Positions 1 through 8,405 of a stretch of DNA of 29,099 nt are shown here, piece after piece. Location of the stretch: positions 1-29,099 of the forward strand of contig JBEVIU010000131.1 in NCBI GenBank assembly GCA_040510575.1, given 5' to 3'. A model generated the notes under the pieces. It had not been told where the DNA came from. It saw nothing but the letters and a program-made list of their open reading frames with translations, and did not search any database. A program made the position numbers and the translations under genes. The first letter of the stretch is position 1. Each line of letters begins with the position of its first letter. The DNA comes from DASUMF01 sp040510575. GTDB lineage: Bacteria; Actinomycetota; Acidimicrobiia; IMCC26256; DASPTH01.

Positions 1-408
1 CACGCGCTCGGCGCGGGCGCGCTTCCGCATCCCCGAGCACTCGAGCCCGAACGCCACGTTCTCTGCGACGGTCCGCCACGGGTAGAGGCTGTAGGTCTGG
101 AACACCATCCCGCGGTCGGGGCCGGGGCCGACGATCGGCTCGTGGTCGATCTCGACCGTGCCCGACGTCGGCATCTCGAGCCCCGCGATGATGTTCAGCA
201 GCGTCGACTTCCCGCAGCCCGACGACCCGACCAGACACACGAACTCCTTGTCGGCGACCTCCAGGTTCATGTGGTCGATCGCCAGCACGCTCTCGCGCTT
301 GGTGCGGAATTCCTTCACCACGTCGCGCACCACGAGCTTGGGCTCGCGCCTCGCCTCTGCGGGCGCGGTGTCCGCCGGCGCGATGGTGGCGACGTCGGGG
401 AGCGTCAC
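1..408 (-). CDS. ABC transporter ATP-binding protein, NitT/TauT type (partial, C-terminus beyond window)
   Basis: This is the ATPase of a nitrate/sulfonate/taurine-type importer that powers the adjacent permease at the inner face of the membrane. The 136 codons visible run off the left edge. Walker A is GSSGCGKST at about residues 61-69, and the Q-loop follows in VFQTYSLYPW (Q104); the signature and Walker B motifs lie outside the window. The start is a GTG whose last two bases form part of the permease TGA (GTGA overlap), which indicates translational coupling. An N-terminal extension of about 20 residues, rich in Ala/Pro/Glu, precedes the fold. Its place next to the carboxylase/allophanate hydrolase operon matches the transporters that usually accompany 'urea carboxylase' clusters, so uptake of guanidine, urea or a related small amide is inferred. 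Confidence 0.93.
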   Translation of the reverse strand, partial: MTLPDVATIAPADTAPAEARREPKLVVRDVVKEFRTKRESVLAIDHMNLEVADKEFVCLVGSSGCGKSTLLNIIAGLEMPTSGTVEIDHEPIVGPGPDRGMVFQTYSLYPWRTVAENVAFGLECSGMRKRARAERV

Positions 409-1262
409 GGTCGGGCCCACGGCGACACCCGGTTGCGGAGCCAGCGGAGGAACAGGTCGCTGGCCAGTCCGATCACTGCGAACACGAGGAGGATCGCGAA
501 CGTCCCGTTCCAGTCGTTGCCGCGCCGCAGCACGGTCAGGCGATAGCCGAGGCCGTCGGTCGCGGCCAGCAGCTCGGCGATGACGAGCATCGGCCACGCG
601 GCGGCGAGGTTGATGCGGGCGACGTCGATGATCCCCGGGAAGCTCTGCGGCATGATCACGCGCCCCAACACGCGCGCGCGTCCGGCGCCGAGGGTGTAGG
701 CGGTGTCGACCATCTCCTTCGGCACGTTGCGCGCCACGTCGGCGATCATCACGATGTTGAAGAACACCGTGCCCGCGATCACGAGCGCCACCTTCGGCGA
801 CTCGTCGATGCCCAGCCACGCGAGGAACAGGGTGGTGAGCGCGGTGGCCGGGATGTAGCGGAGCAAGCCGACGGGCGACTCCCAGAACGCCTCGACCGAC
901 CGGAAGCTCCCGATCGAGACCCCGAGCACGATGCCGATCGCGAGGCTGATGGTGTAGCCCTCGACGATGCGGAGGCCACTCGCCTGCACGTCGGACGCGA
1001 GGTCACCGCTCTCCCACAGCGACCGCAGGCCGTTCACCGTGTCGAGGGGGCTCACGAGGTACGGCTGCTGGACGAAGACGTCGGCGGCCAACCACCACAG
1101 CGCGGTCAGGCCCACCACGCTGAACACCGCGATCCCGATCCGGAGCCCGAACGGGATGTCGCCGCGCAGGCGGAACAGCGCGTGTTGCTTGCGGCCACGA
1201 CCACGTGACGACCCGGCGCGAACGGTGCGCGCCTCGGTGTCGTGCGTGGTCGTGGCGGTCAT
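405..1262 (-). CDS. ABC transporter permease, NitT/TauT type
   Basis: This 285-aa inner-membrane permease belongs to the BPD_transp_1 (SsuC/TauC-like) family. A polar, Arg-rich cytoplasmic leader of about 38 residues precedes about six hydrophobic segments, the first near residues 41-61. The coupling ('EAA') loop is visible at about residues 184-205, with the core ...DTAYTLGAGRARVLG..., the contact site for the ATPase. Length is normal for the family. It sits 17 bp downstream of the binding-protein gene and overlaps the ATPase start by 4 bp, so the three genes form one transcription unit. Substrate cannot be read from the sequence; context points to the compound degraded by the neighbouring operon. 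Confidence 0.95.
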   Translation of the reverse strand: MTATTTHDTEARTVRAGSSRGRGRKQHALFRLRGDIPFGLRIGIAVFSVVGLTALWWLAADVFVQQPYLVSPLDTVNGLRSLWESGDLASDVQASGLRIVEGYTISLAIGIVLGVSIGSFRSVEAFWESPVGLLRYIPATALTTLFLAWLGIDESPKVALVIAGTVFFNIVMIADVARNVPKEMVDTAYTLGAGRARVLGRVIMPQSFPGIIDVARINLAAAWPMLVIAELLAATDGLGYRLTVLRRGNDWNGTFAILLVFAVIGLASDLFLRWLRNRVSPWARP

Positions 1263-1279
1263 GGCATCAAACGGTCAGG

Positions 1280-2308
1280 TCACGACGAGGACGTCTGGGC
1301 GCTGGCGTACGCCTGCGTGAACTGCGGGGCGAACAGGCCCTTCAGCGACGCCGGCTTCTTCGTGAGGCCGGACTTGACCATGAACGGGTTGATCAGCTTC
1401 GCGGTGTACTCGAGCGACGCCGTCGTGGTCCCCGGCTGGAACGCCGCGAGCGCCTCGTCGACCGTGAAGATCTTCGTGCCGCCGGCCAGATCTGCGTAGT
1501 CGTCGGGGGAGATCTCGGCCGCGTCGGCCATGATCTTGTTCGCCTCGTCGGGGTTCGCCGTCATGTAGTCGAGGGTGTCGTACCAGGCGTTCACGATCTT
1601 CTGAGCCACCTTGGGCTGCTTGGCCACCATCTCCTTCGACACCACGATGTGGTCCGGGATCGTGCCGGGGAAGTCCTTGGAGCTGAAGACCACGTGGGAG
1701 CCCGGCCGCTTGAGGGCTTCGAGCGTGAACGGCGCGAACACACCGACACAGTCGAACTGGCCACCGGAGAAGCTCGCCGCGGCGTCCGCGGTGAGCACGC
1801 CGCGGAAGTCGATGTCGTCCTCGGTCATCCCGGCTTTCTCCAGCCCCTGGAGCAGGAGGAAGTGGTCGACCACGCCCTGCTCGGCGGCGACCGTCTTGCC
1901 CTTCATGTCGGCGACCGACGTGATCGACTCGTCGCAGATGATCGCGTCGTTGCCGGCCGAGTTGTCGTTCACCACGATGATGCTCTGCTTCGATCCGCCG
2001 GCCACCGCGGCCATCGTGTCGTTGAGCGTCTGGGTGTTGGCGTCGAGCTTGCCGGCGCTCATCGCGTCGAGCGACGCGATGTAGTCGGCGAAGTACTTCA
2101 GATCGACGTCGAGCCCGTTCTTCTCGAAGATCCCCGCCTTGTCGGCGACCGCGAGCGGGAACCAGCCGGGCCACGCGCTGTAGCCGATGGTGACCTTGTC
2201 GAGCTTGGCCGCGTGCGCGGCGGGCATGGTTCCGAGCGCGGCGGCAGCGAGCGCGCTCGCCACCAGCATGCACACGAGTCGACGGGTACGACGGGGCCGG
2301 ATCCTCAC
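1280..2308 (-). CDS. ABC transporter substrate-binding protein, NitT/TauT (SsuA/THI5-like)
   Basis: This is the secreted solute receptor of the importer (342 aa from the chosen start). I chose the GTG at 2308 because AGGAGG lies 5 nt upstream of it; an ATG 33 bp further upstream (2341) lacks such a site. The N-terminus is a Sec signal: basic RPRRTRR, a hydrophobic stretch, then cleavage after AHA at about residue 33. The mature protein opens with KLDKVTIGYSAWPG and continues with the ADKAGIFEKNGLDVDLKYF pattern typical of NMT1/THI5-like receptors. There is no lipobox, which is slightly unusual for a monoderm-type receptor. It is the first gene of the importer operon and is preceded by a perfect palindrome (2375-2394), a likely TetR site. 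Confidence 0.93.
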   Translation of the reverse strand: MRIRPRRTRRLVCMLVASALAAAALGTMPAAHAAKLDKVTIGYSAWPGWFPLAVADKAGIFEKNGLDVDLKYFADYIASLDAMSAGKLDANTQTLNDTMAAVAGGSKQSIIVVNDNSAGNDAIICDESITSVADMKGKTVAAEQGVVDHFLLLQGLEKAGMTEDDIDFRGVLTADAAASFSGGQFDCVGVFAPFTLEALKRPGSHVVFSSKDFPGTIPDHIVVSKEMVAKQPKVAQKIVNAWYDTLDYMTANPDEANKIMADAAEISPDDYADLAGGTKIFTVDEALAAFQPGTTTASLEYTAKLINPFMVKSGLTKKPASLKGLFAPQFTQAYASAQTSSS

Positions 2309-2374
2309 ACGAGCCTCCTGGGCGTGGTCGGTTCCGAGCACCGTACGAGGTCGCTGTTTCTGTCGAAGGTCGAT

Positions 2375-2394
2375 CGAAACACGCGGATGTTTCG
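2375..2394. promoter_or_regulatory. Candidate TetR operator, CGAAACA-N6-TGTTTCG
   Basis: This is a perfect inverted repeat with 7-bp arms and a 6-bp centre, in the 122-bp gap between the tetR stop and the binding-protein start. A third half-site, TGTTTC, lies at 2355-2360, giving an outward-facing pair with the left arm. Size and symmetry fit a TetR-dimer operator. A CTGACA at 2401-2406 (minus strand) could be the -35 box of the importer promoter, which would place the palindrome between the core elements; the matching -10 is weak. Assignment to the adjacent TetR is inference. Confidence 0.6.
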
Positions 2395-2430
2395 TCGGCC
2401 TGTCAGCTCTCTTGCAGCCTGGTTGGACGC

Positions 2431-3165
2431 TCAGGCCACCACTGCGGCCGCATCGGACGCGTCGGCTGCGCGTCGGACGCGATCGAGGTCGCGCGGTGCA
2501 ACGAGCAGGCCGCGTACGGCGAGGTCGGCGAGGAACGCGCCCACCGCGTGGTGCTCGCCGTTGACGGCTCGTACCGGTGCGCCGTCACGTCCGGCCACCC
2601 GCAACCAGTTCTGGGTGCCTTCGTCGTTCGACATCAGGGTGAGCGCAGTGAGGCGCGGATCCACGGTGCGGAGCTCGCCCGCGTCGACGCCGCTGCGCAC
2701 GATCGCGGCCAGTTGCTCGACGAGGAGATCGCGCTCCTGCCAGTAGCGAGCGAACGCTTCGCGGTCGCGCGCAGCGAGGCGGTGGATCTCGTTGAGGTCG
2801 TACGGAAGGGCGCACAAAGCCGCCACATCAGCCCGAATGATGCGGTAGAGCTGCACAGCAGCCGATCCGCCGGCATCTCGCACGCGCTGCACGAGCTCGA
2901 GGGGCGCACGGTTGGCCTCCGCGACGATCTCGTCGAGGAGCTGGCCCTTGCTGCGGAAGTAGTAGTAGAGCGACGGCTGCTGCAACCCGCAGCGGCGAGC
3001 GATCTCCGCCATCGTCGTGCCGCCCACTCCGCGCTCGGAGAACAGCTGCGTCGCGGCCGCGACGATCTCGCGTCGCGGGTCGCCGTCGCCGCTGGGCCGC
3101 GCGCTGCGTCGCGGTCGGCCAGTGCGTCGCGGTGCGCTCGCCGTGGGTCCTTGCACGAGGCGCAA
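2431..3165 (-). CDS. TetR/AcrR family transcriptional regulator
   Basis: This is a ligand-responsive repressor of about 244 aa. The N-terminal DNA-binding domain is clear: REIVAAATQLFSERG, then the helix-turn-helix TMAEIARRCGLQQPSLYYYF and FRSKGQLLDEIV (about residues 33-80). The C-terminal ligand domain is not one I can assign to a subfamily. I placed the start at a TTG (3165) with AAAGG 8 nt upstream; the GTG at 3156 is the alternative. The open frame continues upstream to 3534, but that part is compositionally unlike TetR and overlaps the divergent DUF1989 gene, so I exclude it. Position between the importer and the degradative operon suggests it controls one or both. Confidence 0.93.
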   Translation of the reverse strand: MRLVQGPTASAPRRTGRPRRSARPSGDGDPRREIVAAATQLFSERGVGGTTMAEIARRCGLQQPSLYYYFRSKGQLLDEIVAEANRAPLELVQRVRDAGGSAAVQLYRIIRADVAALCALPYDLNEIHRLAARDREAFARYWQERDLLVEQLAAIVRSGVDAGELRTVDPRLTALTLMSNDEGTQNWLRVAGRDGAPVRAVNGEHHAVGAFLADLAVRGLLVAPRDLDRVRRAADASDAAAVVA

Positions 3166-3283
3166 CGTACCCGCCTTTCGTAACGGCCGTGTGAACTGGT
3201 GCCGCGAACGGTTGACGGACGATGTGTCATCGCCCAGAGTGGGCACAGTTTCTACGTCAATTCGAAAGAGGAGCGACGACGCC

Positions 3284-4150
3284 GTGCCCGACCGTGGGAC
3301 TGCCAGCACCCGGGGTGCTCGCGCGCACGCACGCGCGCAGGCCGGCACGGAGGTCCCGTACCGGCCGACGGTGCCGGCCCGAGACGCTGAGATCGTGGAT
3401 CGAGACGGCGAGGCCGTCGACCCGACCCGGCTCCTCTGGGACGAGGTGGTCGGTCCTGGTGGCGAGGCGTCGAAGGTCGTGCCGCGCGGCGCGGTCGTGC
3501 GCCTGGTCGACCTGACGGGCGATGCCTGCGCCAACGTGTTGCTCTACAACGCGAGCCAGCCCGTCGAGCGTCTGAACGTGGCCGACACCGTGAAGGTGCA
3601 ATGGCAGGCGTACCTCGGCCCGGGATCGTTGCTCCTCTCCGACATGGGGCGCGTCCTGGCCACGATCGTCGCCGACACCAGCGCGAACCACGACACGCTG
3701 TGCGGGGCGTCGACCCTGCGATCGAACGAAGCGCGCTACGGCACCGGCGCCGCGTCGGGCCCGTGTCCCAACGCCCGTGACCGCTTCGCCGTCGCGCTGG
3801 CGAAGCACGGTCTCGACCGTCGCGACATCGTCCCGAACGTGAACTTCTTCAAGGGTGTGCGCGTCGACCCCGACGGCGCCTTGCGCTTCGTCGCCGGTTC
3901 GGAAGCTGCCGGCCGGGAAGGTGCCGGCTCGGTCGTCGAGCTCCGGGCCGAGCTCCCACTCCTGATCGTGATCGCCAACACGCCGCACGTCCTCGACCCG
4001 CGATCCGAGTACAGCGTCGGCCCGCTGCGGGTGTCGGCGTGGACAGGCGAACCGACGGTCCGCGCCGATCCGGAGTGGTCCGCCACGCCTGAAGCGGCAC
4101 GTGCCTTCCTCCAGACCGAGGAATTCGTGCTCGAAGGGACGACCCGATGA
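3284..4150 (+). CDS. DUF1989 protein, urea carboxylase-associated protein 2 type; probable carboxyguanidine deiminase subunit
   Basis: This is a 288-aa DUF1989 protein. The start is GTG, with GAGGAG 10 nt upstream; an upstream open frame overlaps tetR and is excluded. Family landmarks are LLWDEVVGPGGEASKVV, LLYNASQPVERLNVADT, SDMGRVL, HDTLCG, and RRDIVPNVNFFKGVRVDPDG. The C-terminal extension (about residues 235-288) is present as in the '2' subtype. In related clusters these two DUF1989 proteins, long named UAAP1/2, were shown to form a carboxyguanidine deiminase (CgdAB) acting between guanidine carboxylase and allophanate hydrolase. It is the first gene of the operon and overlaps the next by ATGA. 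Function is inferred from family and context. Confidence 0.88.
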   Translation: MPDRGTASTRGARAHARAQAGTEVPYRPTVPARDAEIVDRDGEAVDPTRLLWDEVVGPGGEASKVVPRGAVVRLVDLTGDACANVLLYNASQPVERLNVADTVKVQWQAYLGPGSLLLSDMGRVLATIVADTSANHDTLCGASTLRSNEARYGTGAASGPCPNARDRFAVALAKHGLDRRDIVPNVNFFKGVRVDPDGALRFVAGSEAAGREGAGSVVELRAELPLLIVIANTPHVLDPRSEYSVGPLRVSAWTGEPTVRADPEWSATPEAARAFLQTEEFVLEGTTR

Positions 4151-4776
4151 ACGGCCCGGGCGAAGCGAGCACACCGACGGTGCTCTACGACGAGATCGTG
4201 CCGTCGAGAGCGCCGTGGAGCCACGTGGTGGAGCCCGGGTGCACGCTTCGCATCATCGACGTCGACGGCAACCAGGCCGTCGACTGCATCCTCTACAACG
4301 CTGACGATCCCGCGGAGCGCTACAGCGCGCCCGACACGATCGTGGCCCAAGGCAACATCTTCCTGGTCGAGGGCTCGCAACTCCTGTCGAACGAGGGCCG
4401 GCCGATGATGACCGTCTCCGCGACCACGTGCGCGCGCCACGACACCATCGGTGGCGCGTGCAGCCGGGAGTCGAACGCGCTGCGCTACGGGTTCCACACT
4501 CGACAGCAGCACGCCTGCGTCGACAACTTCCTGCTCGCACACTCGACGCGCGGGATGGGCAAGCGCGACATGACGAGCAACGTGAACTGGTTCATGAACG
4601 TGCCGGTCGATCCCGACGGCACCCTCGGCATCGTCGACGGGATCTCGGCGCCCGGGCTGCACGTGGACCTCCGGGCGCACATGCGCGTGCTCGTCGTGAT
4701 CTCGAACTGCCCGCAGATCAACAATCCCTGCAACGGGTTCGATCCCACGCCGATCCGACTGATGATCACCCGCTGA
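4147..4776 (+). CDS. DUF1989 protein, urea carboxylase-associated protein 1 type; probable carboxyguanidine deiminase partner subunit
   Basis: This 209-aa second DUF1989 protein starts at the ATG in the ATGA overlap with the preceding gene, so co-translation and a heteromeric complex are likely. Landmarks are PSRAPWSHVVEPG, IDVDGNQAVDCILYNADDPAERYSA, AQGNIFLVEGSQLLSNEGRPM, HDTIGGACSRESNALRYG, GKRDMTSNVNWFMNVPV, ISNCPQINNPCNGF. The paired Cys/His-containing motifs (CARHDTIGGACS and the terminal CPQINNPC) match the conserved core of the '1' subtype. It would act on the N-carboxylated product of the carboxylase encoded two bases downstream. Biochemical role is from homologous systems, not from this sequence alone. 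Confidence 0.88.
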   Translation: MNGPGEASTPTVLYDEIVPSRAPWSHVVEPGCTLRIIDVDGNQAVDCILYNADDPAERYSAPDTIVAQGNIFLVEGSQLLSNEGRPMMTVSATTCARHDTIGGACSRESNALRYGFHTRQQHACVDNFLLAHSTRGMGKRDMTSNVNWFMNVPVDPDGTLGIVDGISAPGLHVDLRAHMRVLVVISNCPQINNPCNGFDPTPIRLMITR

Positions 4777-4778
4777 CC

Positions 4779-7700
4779 GTGCAGCGAGTGTTGGTGGCGA
4801 ACCGCGGTGAGATCGCGTGCCGGATCATCCGTACCCTCGATCGCCTCGGGATCGAATCGATCGCGGTGTACACCGACGTCGACCGCGACTCGGTGCACTG
4901 CGACCTCGCGACCGTCGCGGTGGCGCTCGGTGCGGTCGATGCTGGTGGGTACCGTTCGATCGAGCGCCTCCTCGCGATCGCGGCGGACCACGACGCCGAC
5001 GGTGTGCACCCCGGCTACGGGTTCCTCTCCGAGGACCCCGCGTTCGCCCAGGCCGTCGAAGGCGCGGGACGGTCGTTCATCGGGCCCACGCCCGACCAGC
5101 TCCGCCGGTTCGGCGCCAAGGACGAAGCCCGCCGCGCCGCAGCGGCGGCCGGGTTGCCACTGCCTCCGGGCACGGACGCGTTCACCTCGGTGCGAGCGGC
5201 GGTCGCGGCGGCCGGCGCCGTCGGGTTCCCGCTCCTGGTCAAGAGCGTGGCCGGCGGCGGGGGGATCGGAATGTTGGCCTGCCACGACGAGGCGGACCTG
5301 CCCGAGGCGGTCGAGCGGGCCATGCAGCAGAGCGCGGCCGCGTTCGGCAACGGCGCGGTCTTCCTCGAACGGCTGATCGCGCGGGCCCGCCACGTCGAGG
5401 TGCAGGTGTTCGGCGACGGGCAGGGCCGGGTGGTCAGTCTCGGCGAGCGTGACTGCTCCGCGCAGCGTCGGCGCCAGAAGGTGCTCGAGGAATCGCCGGC
5501 GCCCGGGATCGACGCGGGACTCCGGCGCGACCTTGCGGCCGCGGCGCGCACACTCCTCGCGTCCGTGTCCTACCGCTCGGCCGGCACCGTCGAGTTCGTC
5601 CTGGATGTCGACACCCACGAGTTCTTCTTCCTCGAGGTGAACACGCGCCTCCAGGTGGAGCACGGCGTGACTGAGGCCGTGACGGGCGTCGACCTCGTCG
5701 AGTGGATGGTGCGCGCGGCTGCCGGCGACTGCAGCTTCCTCGACGCCGCACGCAGCGACCAGTCGTTCGGGGATCCCGACGGGCACGCCATCGAGGCGCG
5801 CATCTACGCCGAGGACCCGACGAAGGTCTTCCAGCCGAGCCCCGGGGTGATCACCGACGTGTCGTGGCCGGTGAACGCGCGCGTCGACACCTGGATCCGC
5901 GTCGGCAGCGATGTCACGCCGTTCTACGACCCGCTCCTCGGCAAGCTGATCGTGCATGGGGCAACGCGCACCGATGCGGTTGATGCGATGCAACGCGCCC
6001 TCGCGGGCACGGTCGTGCGCGGGGTCGAGACGAACCGTGGACTTCTCCAGTCCTTCGTCGATGCAACGGTGTTCCGTGACGGCCTGGTCACAACTGAATC
6101 GCTCGAGGAACACGAGTACGAGCCGTCGACGATCGACGTGCTCGCGCCCGGCCACACGACCGTGCAGGATCTCCCGGGGCGAGTCGGGTTGTGGCACGTT
6201 GGGGTTCCGCCGAGCGGACCGATGGACGACCGCTCCTTCCGGTTGGGGAACCGGATCGTCGGGAACCCCGAGCACCTCCCCGGCCTCGAGTGCACGGTCC
6301 TCGGTCCCACGCTGCGGTTCGCGCGCGACACGACGGTGTGCCTCGCCGGCGCGTCGACCGACGCGACGTGTGACGGCGCGCCGGTGCCGTCGTGGGAGCC
6401 GTTCGTGGTCGGCGCGGGTCAGACGCTTGCGGTCGGGCCGCGCTCGGGGCCCGGGCTGCGGACCTACCTGCTCGTGCGGGGTGGTCTCGATGTCGGCGCG
6501 GTGCTCGGCTCCGCGTCGACCTTCACGCTCGGTGGCTTCGGCGGCCACGGTGGGCGCGAGCTCCGCACGGGCGACGTGTTGCACGTCCTCGCCGACGGCA
6601 CCGGCCACGCGGCGGATGGCGCGCCGGACGCGGGCGGCGCGGCGCCGGCACCGGAGCTCACGCGCGACTGGGAGCTCGCGGTGATCGACGGCCCCCACGG
6701 TGCGCCCGACTTCGTGACCGAAAACGGGATGGCGGCGTTCTACGCCACCGAGTGGGTCGTGCACCACCACTCGTCGCGCACCGGTGTGCGCCTCGTGGGC
6801 CCGACCATCGAGTGGGCCCGTGACGACGGCGGCGAGGCCGGGCTGCACCCGTCGAACGTGCACGACACGCCGTACACGGTCGGCGCGGTCGACTTCACGG
6901 GCGACATGCCGATCGTGCTCGGGCCCGACGGCCCGAGCCTCGGCGGGTTCACGTGCCCGGTGACCGTGATCGGCGACGACCGGTGGAAGCTGGGTCAGCT
7001 CGCGCCGGGTGACCGACTGCGGTTCGTGCCGGTCGACCTCGACGAGGCGCGCGAGCGCGAAGCGGCCACCACGTTGGCATTGGCGGAGCGCCGCGCCGCC
7101 ACGCGCGGTCCCCGCCGCCGTTCGCGCCCGGCCCCCACGGTGCTCGCGACGCGAGCGGCCGAGGGCGACCGCCCACAGGTGACGTACCGGGCGCAGGGCG
7201 ATCACGCGCTCCTGGTGGAGTACGGACCGATGATGCTCGACTTCGACCTGCGGCTGCGCGCCGGGGCGCTCAGCGCGTGGCTCGGCGAGCGCGCGCTGCC
7301 GGGCCTGGTCGAGGTCACGCCGGGCATCCGGTCGTTGCAGGTGCAGTTCGATCCCGCCGAGCACACGATGCACTCCATGCTTTCCGTGCTCGCGGGAGCC
7401 GAGGACGAGCTCCCCGATCTCGACGAGGTCGTCGTCGGCAGTCGCGTCGTGCACCTGCCGTTGTCGTGGGACGATCCGGCCACGCGCGAAGCGATCGAGA
7501 CCTACATGCGCGTGGTGCGCGACGACGCGCCCTGGTGTCCGTGGAACATCGAGTTCATCCGGCGCGTGAACGGGCTCGCGTCGGTCGACGACGTGCGCGA
7601 GATCGTCTTCTCGGCCGAGTACCTCGTGCTCGGGCTCGGTGACGTGTACCTCGGCGCGCCCGTCGCAGTGCCGGTCGACCCGCGGCACCGGTTGGTGACC

Positions 7701-8405
7701 ACGAAGTACAACCCGGCACGCACGTGGACACCCGAGAACGCGGTGGGAATCGGTGGGGCCTACCTCTGTGTGTACGGGATGGAGGGGCCCGGCGGATATC
7801 AGTTCGTGGGCCGTACGGTCCCGGTGTGGGATCGGTTCGGGCGCGGTCCGCACACCGACGCCCGGGAACCGTGGCTCCTGCGCTTCTTCGACCGCATCCG
7901 TTGGTACCCGGTCGGTGCCGAGGAGCTGCTCGACCTGCGCGACCGGTCGCGTTCAGGTCGTCTCGAGCTCCGCATCGACGACGGAACGTTCTCGCGCGCG
8001 CAACACCGGGCTTTCCTCGGCGAGCACGCGGAGGAGATCGCCGTGTTCCAGCGCGGGCGTGAGCACGCGTTCGCCGAGGAGCGCGGTCGTTGGGAAGCCG
8101 ACGGCGAGATGTCACGCCAGCACGAGCCACCGATCGAGATGTCGGTGGCGACCACCGGCGCCGCGGCCGACCTTCCCGACGGCGCGTTCGTGATCGAGTC
8201 GCCGTTGCACGGCAGCGTTGCGCGGCTGTTCGTGAGCCCGGGAGCGCGCGTCGTGCCCGGTGATCCGATCGTGAGCCTCGAGGCGATGAAGACCGAATCG
8301 GTGGTGCCGAGCCCCGTGGCGGGCACCGTCGTCCAGATCCTGTGCGACACCGGCGCGCTGGTCGCGTCCGGTGCGCCGCTCGTGGTGGTGCAGACCGATG
8401 GTTGA
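4779..8405 (+). CDS. Biotin-dependent urea carboxylase family protein, probably guanidine carboxylase
   Basis: This 1208-aa cytosolic ligase carboxylates urea or guanidine using ATP and bicarbonate. Start GTG at 4779 begins the classic VLVANRGEIACRIIR. Domain order: biotin carboxylase about 1-445 (ATP-grasp loop KSVAGGGGIGM from K155; EVNTRLQVEHGVTE at 286-299); KipA/AHS2-like half of the carboxyltransferase about 460-770 (VPPSGPMDDRSF, then NVHDTPYTVGAVDFTGD); KipI/AHS1-like half about 800-1010; biotinyl domain about 1135-1208 with EAMKTE, K1171 being the biotin acceptor. Full length for the family. Residue D705 in VDFTGD falls where urea carboxylases usually show Asn (NFTGD), a change linked to guanidine specificity; this rests on my recall of the alignment. 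The gene starts 2 bp after the DUF1989 stop and overlaps the hydrolase by 8 bp. Confidence 0.94.
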   Translation: MQRVLVANRGEIACRIIRTLDRLGIESIAVYTDVDRDSVHCDLATVAVALGAVDAGGYRSIERLLAIAADHDADGVHPGYGFLSEDPAFAQAVEGAGRSFIGPTPDQLRRFGAKDEARRAAAAAGLPLPPGTDAFTSVRAAVAAAGAVGFPLLVKSVAGGGGIGMLACHDEADLPEAVERAMQQSAAAFGNGAVFLERLIARARHVEVQVFGDGQGRVVSLGERDCSAQRRRQKVLEESPAPGIDAGLRRDLAAAARTLLASVSYRSAGTVEFVLDVDTHEFFFLEVNTRLQVEHGVTEAVTGVDLVEWMVRAAAGDCSFLDAARSDQSFGDPDGHAIEARIYAEDPTKVFQPSPGVITDVSWPVNARVDTWIRVGSDVTPFYDPLLGKLIVHGATRTDAVDAMQRALAGTVVRGVETNRGLLQSFVDATVFRDGLVTTESLEEHEYEPSTIDVLAPGHTTVQDLPGRVGLWHVGVPPSGPMDDRSFRLGNRIVGNPEHLPGLECTVLGPTLRFARDTTVCLAGASTDATCDGAPVPSWEPFVVGAGQTLAVGPRSGPGLRTYLLVRGGLDVGAVLGSASTFTLGGFGGHGGRELRTGDVLHVLADGTGHAADGAPDAGGAAPAPELTRDWELAVIDGPHGAPDFVTENGMAAFYATEWVVHHHSSRTGVRLVGPTIEWARDDGGEAGLHPSNVHDTPYTVGAVDFTGDMPIVLGPDGPSLGGFTCPVTVIGDDRWKLGQLAPGDRLRFVPVDLDEAREREAATTLALAERRAATRGPRRRSRPAPTVLATRAAEGDRPQVTYRAQGDHALLVEYGPMMLDFDLRLRAGALSAWLGERALPGLVEVTPGIRSLQVQFDPAEHTMHSMLSVLAGAEDELPDLDEVVVGSRVVHLPLSWDDPATREAIETYMRVVRDDAPWCPWNIEFIRRVNGLASVDDVREIVFSAEYLVLGLGDVYLGAPVAVPVDPRHRLVTTKYNPARTWTPENAVGIGGAYLCVYGMEGPGGYQFVGRTVPVWDRFGRGPHTDAREPWLLRFFDRIRWYPVGAEELLDLRDRSRSGRLELRIDDGTFSRAQHRAFLGEHAEEIAVFQRGREHAFAEERGRWEADGEMSRQHEPPIEMSVATTGAAADLPDGAFVIESPLHGSVARLFVSPGARVVPGDPIVSLEAMKTESVVPSPVAGTVVQILCDTGALVASGAPLVVVQTDG

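Noticed and set aside
3166..3283. Possible guanidine riboswitch in the leader of the carboxylase operon; two small hairpins (CGATG-TGT-CATCG at 3220-3232 and GCCCA-GAG-TGGGC at 3232-3244).
   Set aside because: The loops lack the ACGR-type sequence of guanidine-II, and no guanidine-I or -III conserved segments are present. The stems are only 5 bp.
2431..3534. A longer 367-codon reading of the tetR gene.
   Set aside because: The extra N-terminal 123 codons are low-complexity, overlap the divergent DUF1989 gene and its promoter, and precede a normal TetR start with a ribosome site.
4485..7853. A 1122-codon open frame antisense to the carboxylase gene.
   Set aside because: Its Arg/His/Asp/Val-rich composition is the typical mirror of a high-GC gene, and the plus-strand protein has clear domains throughout.
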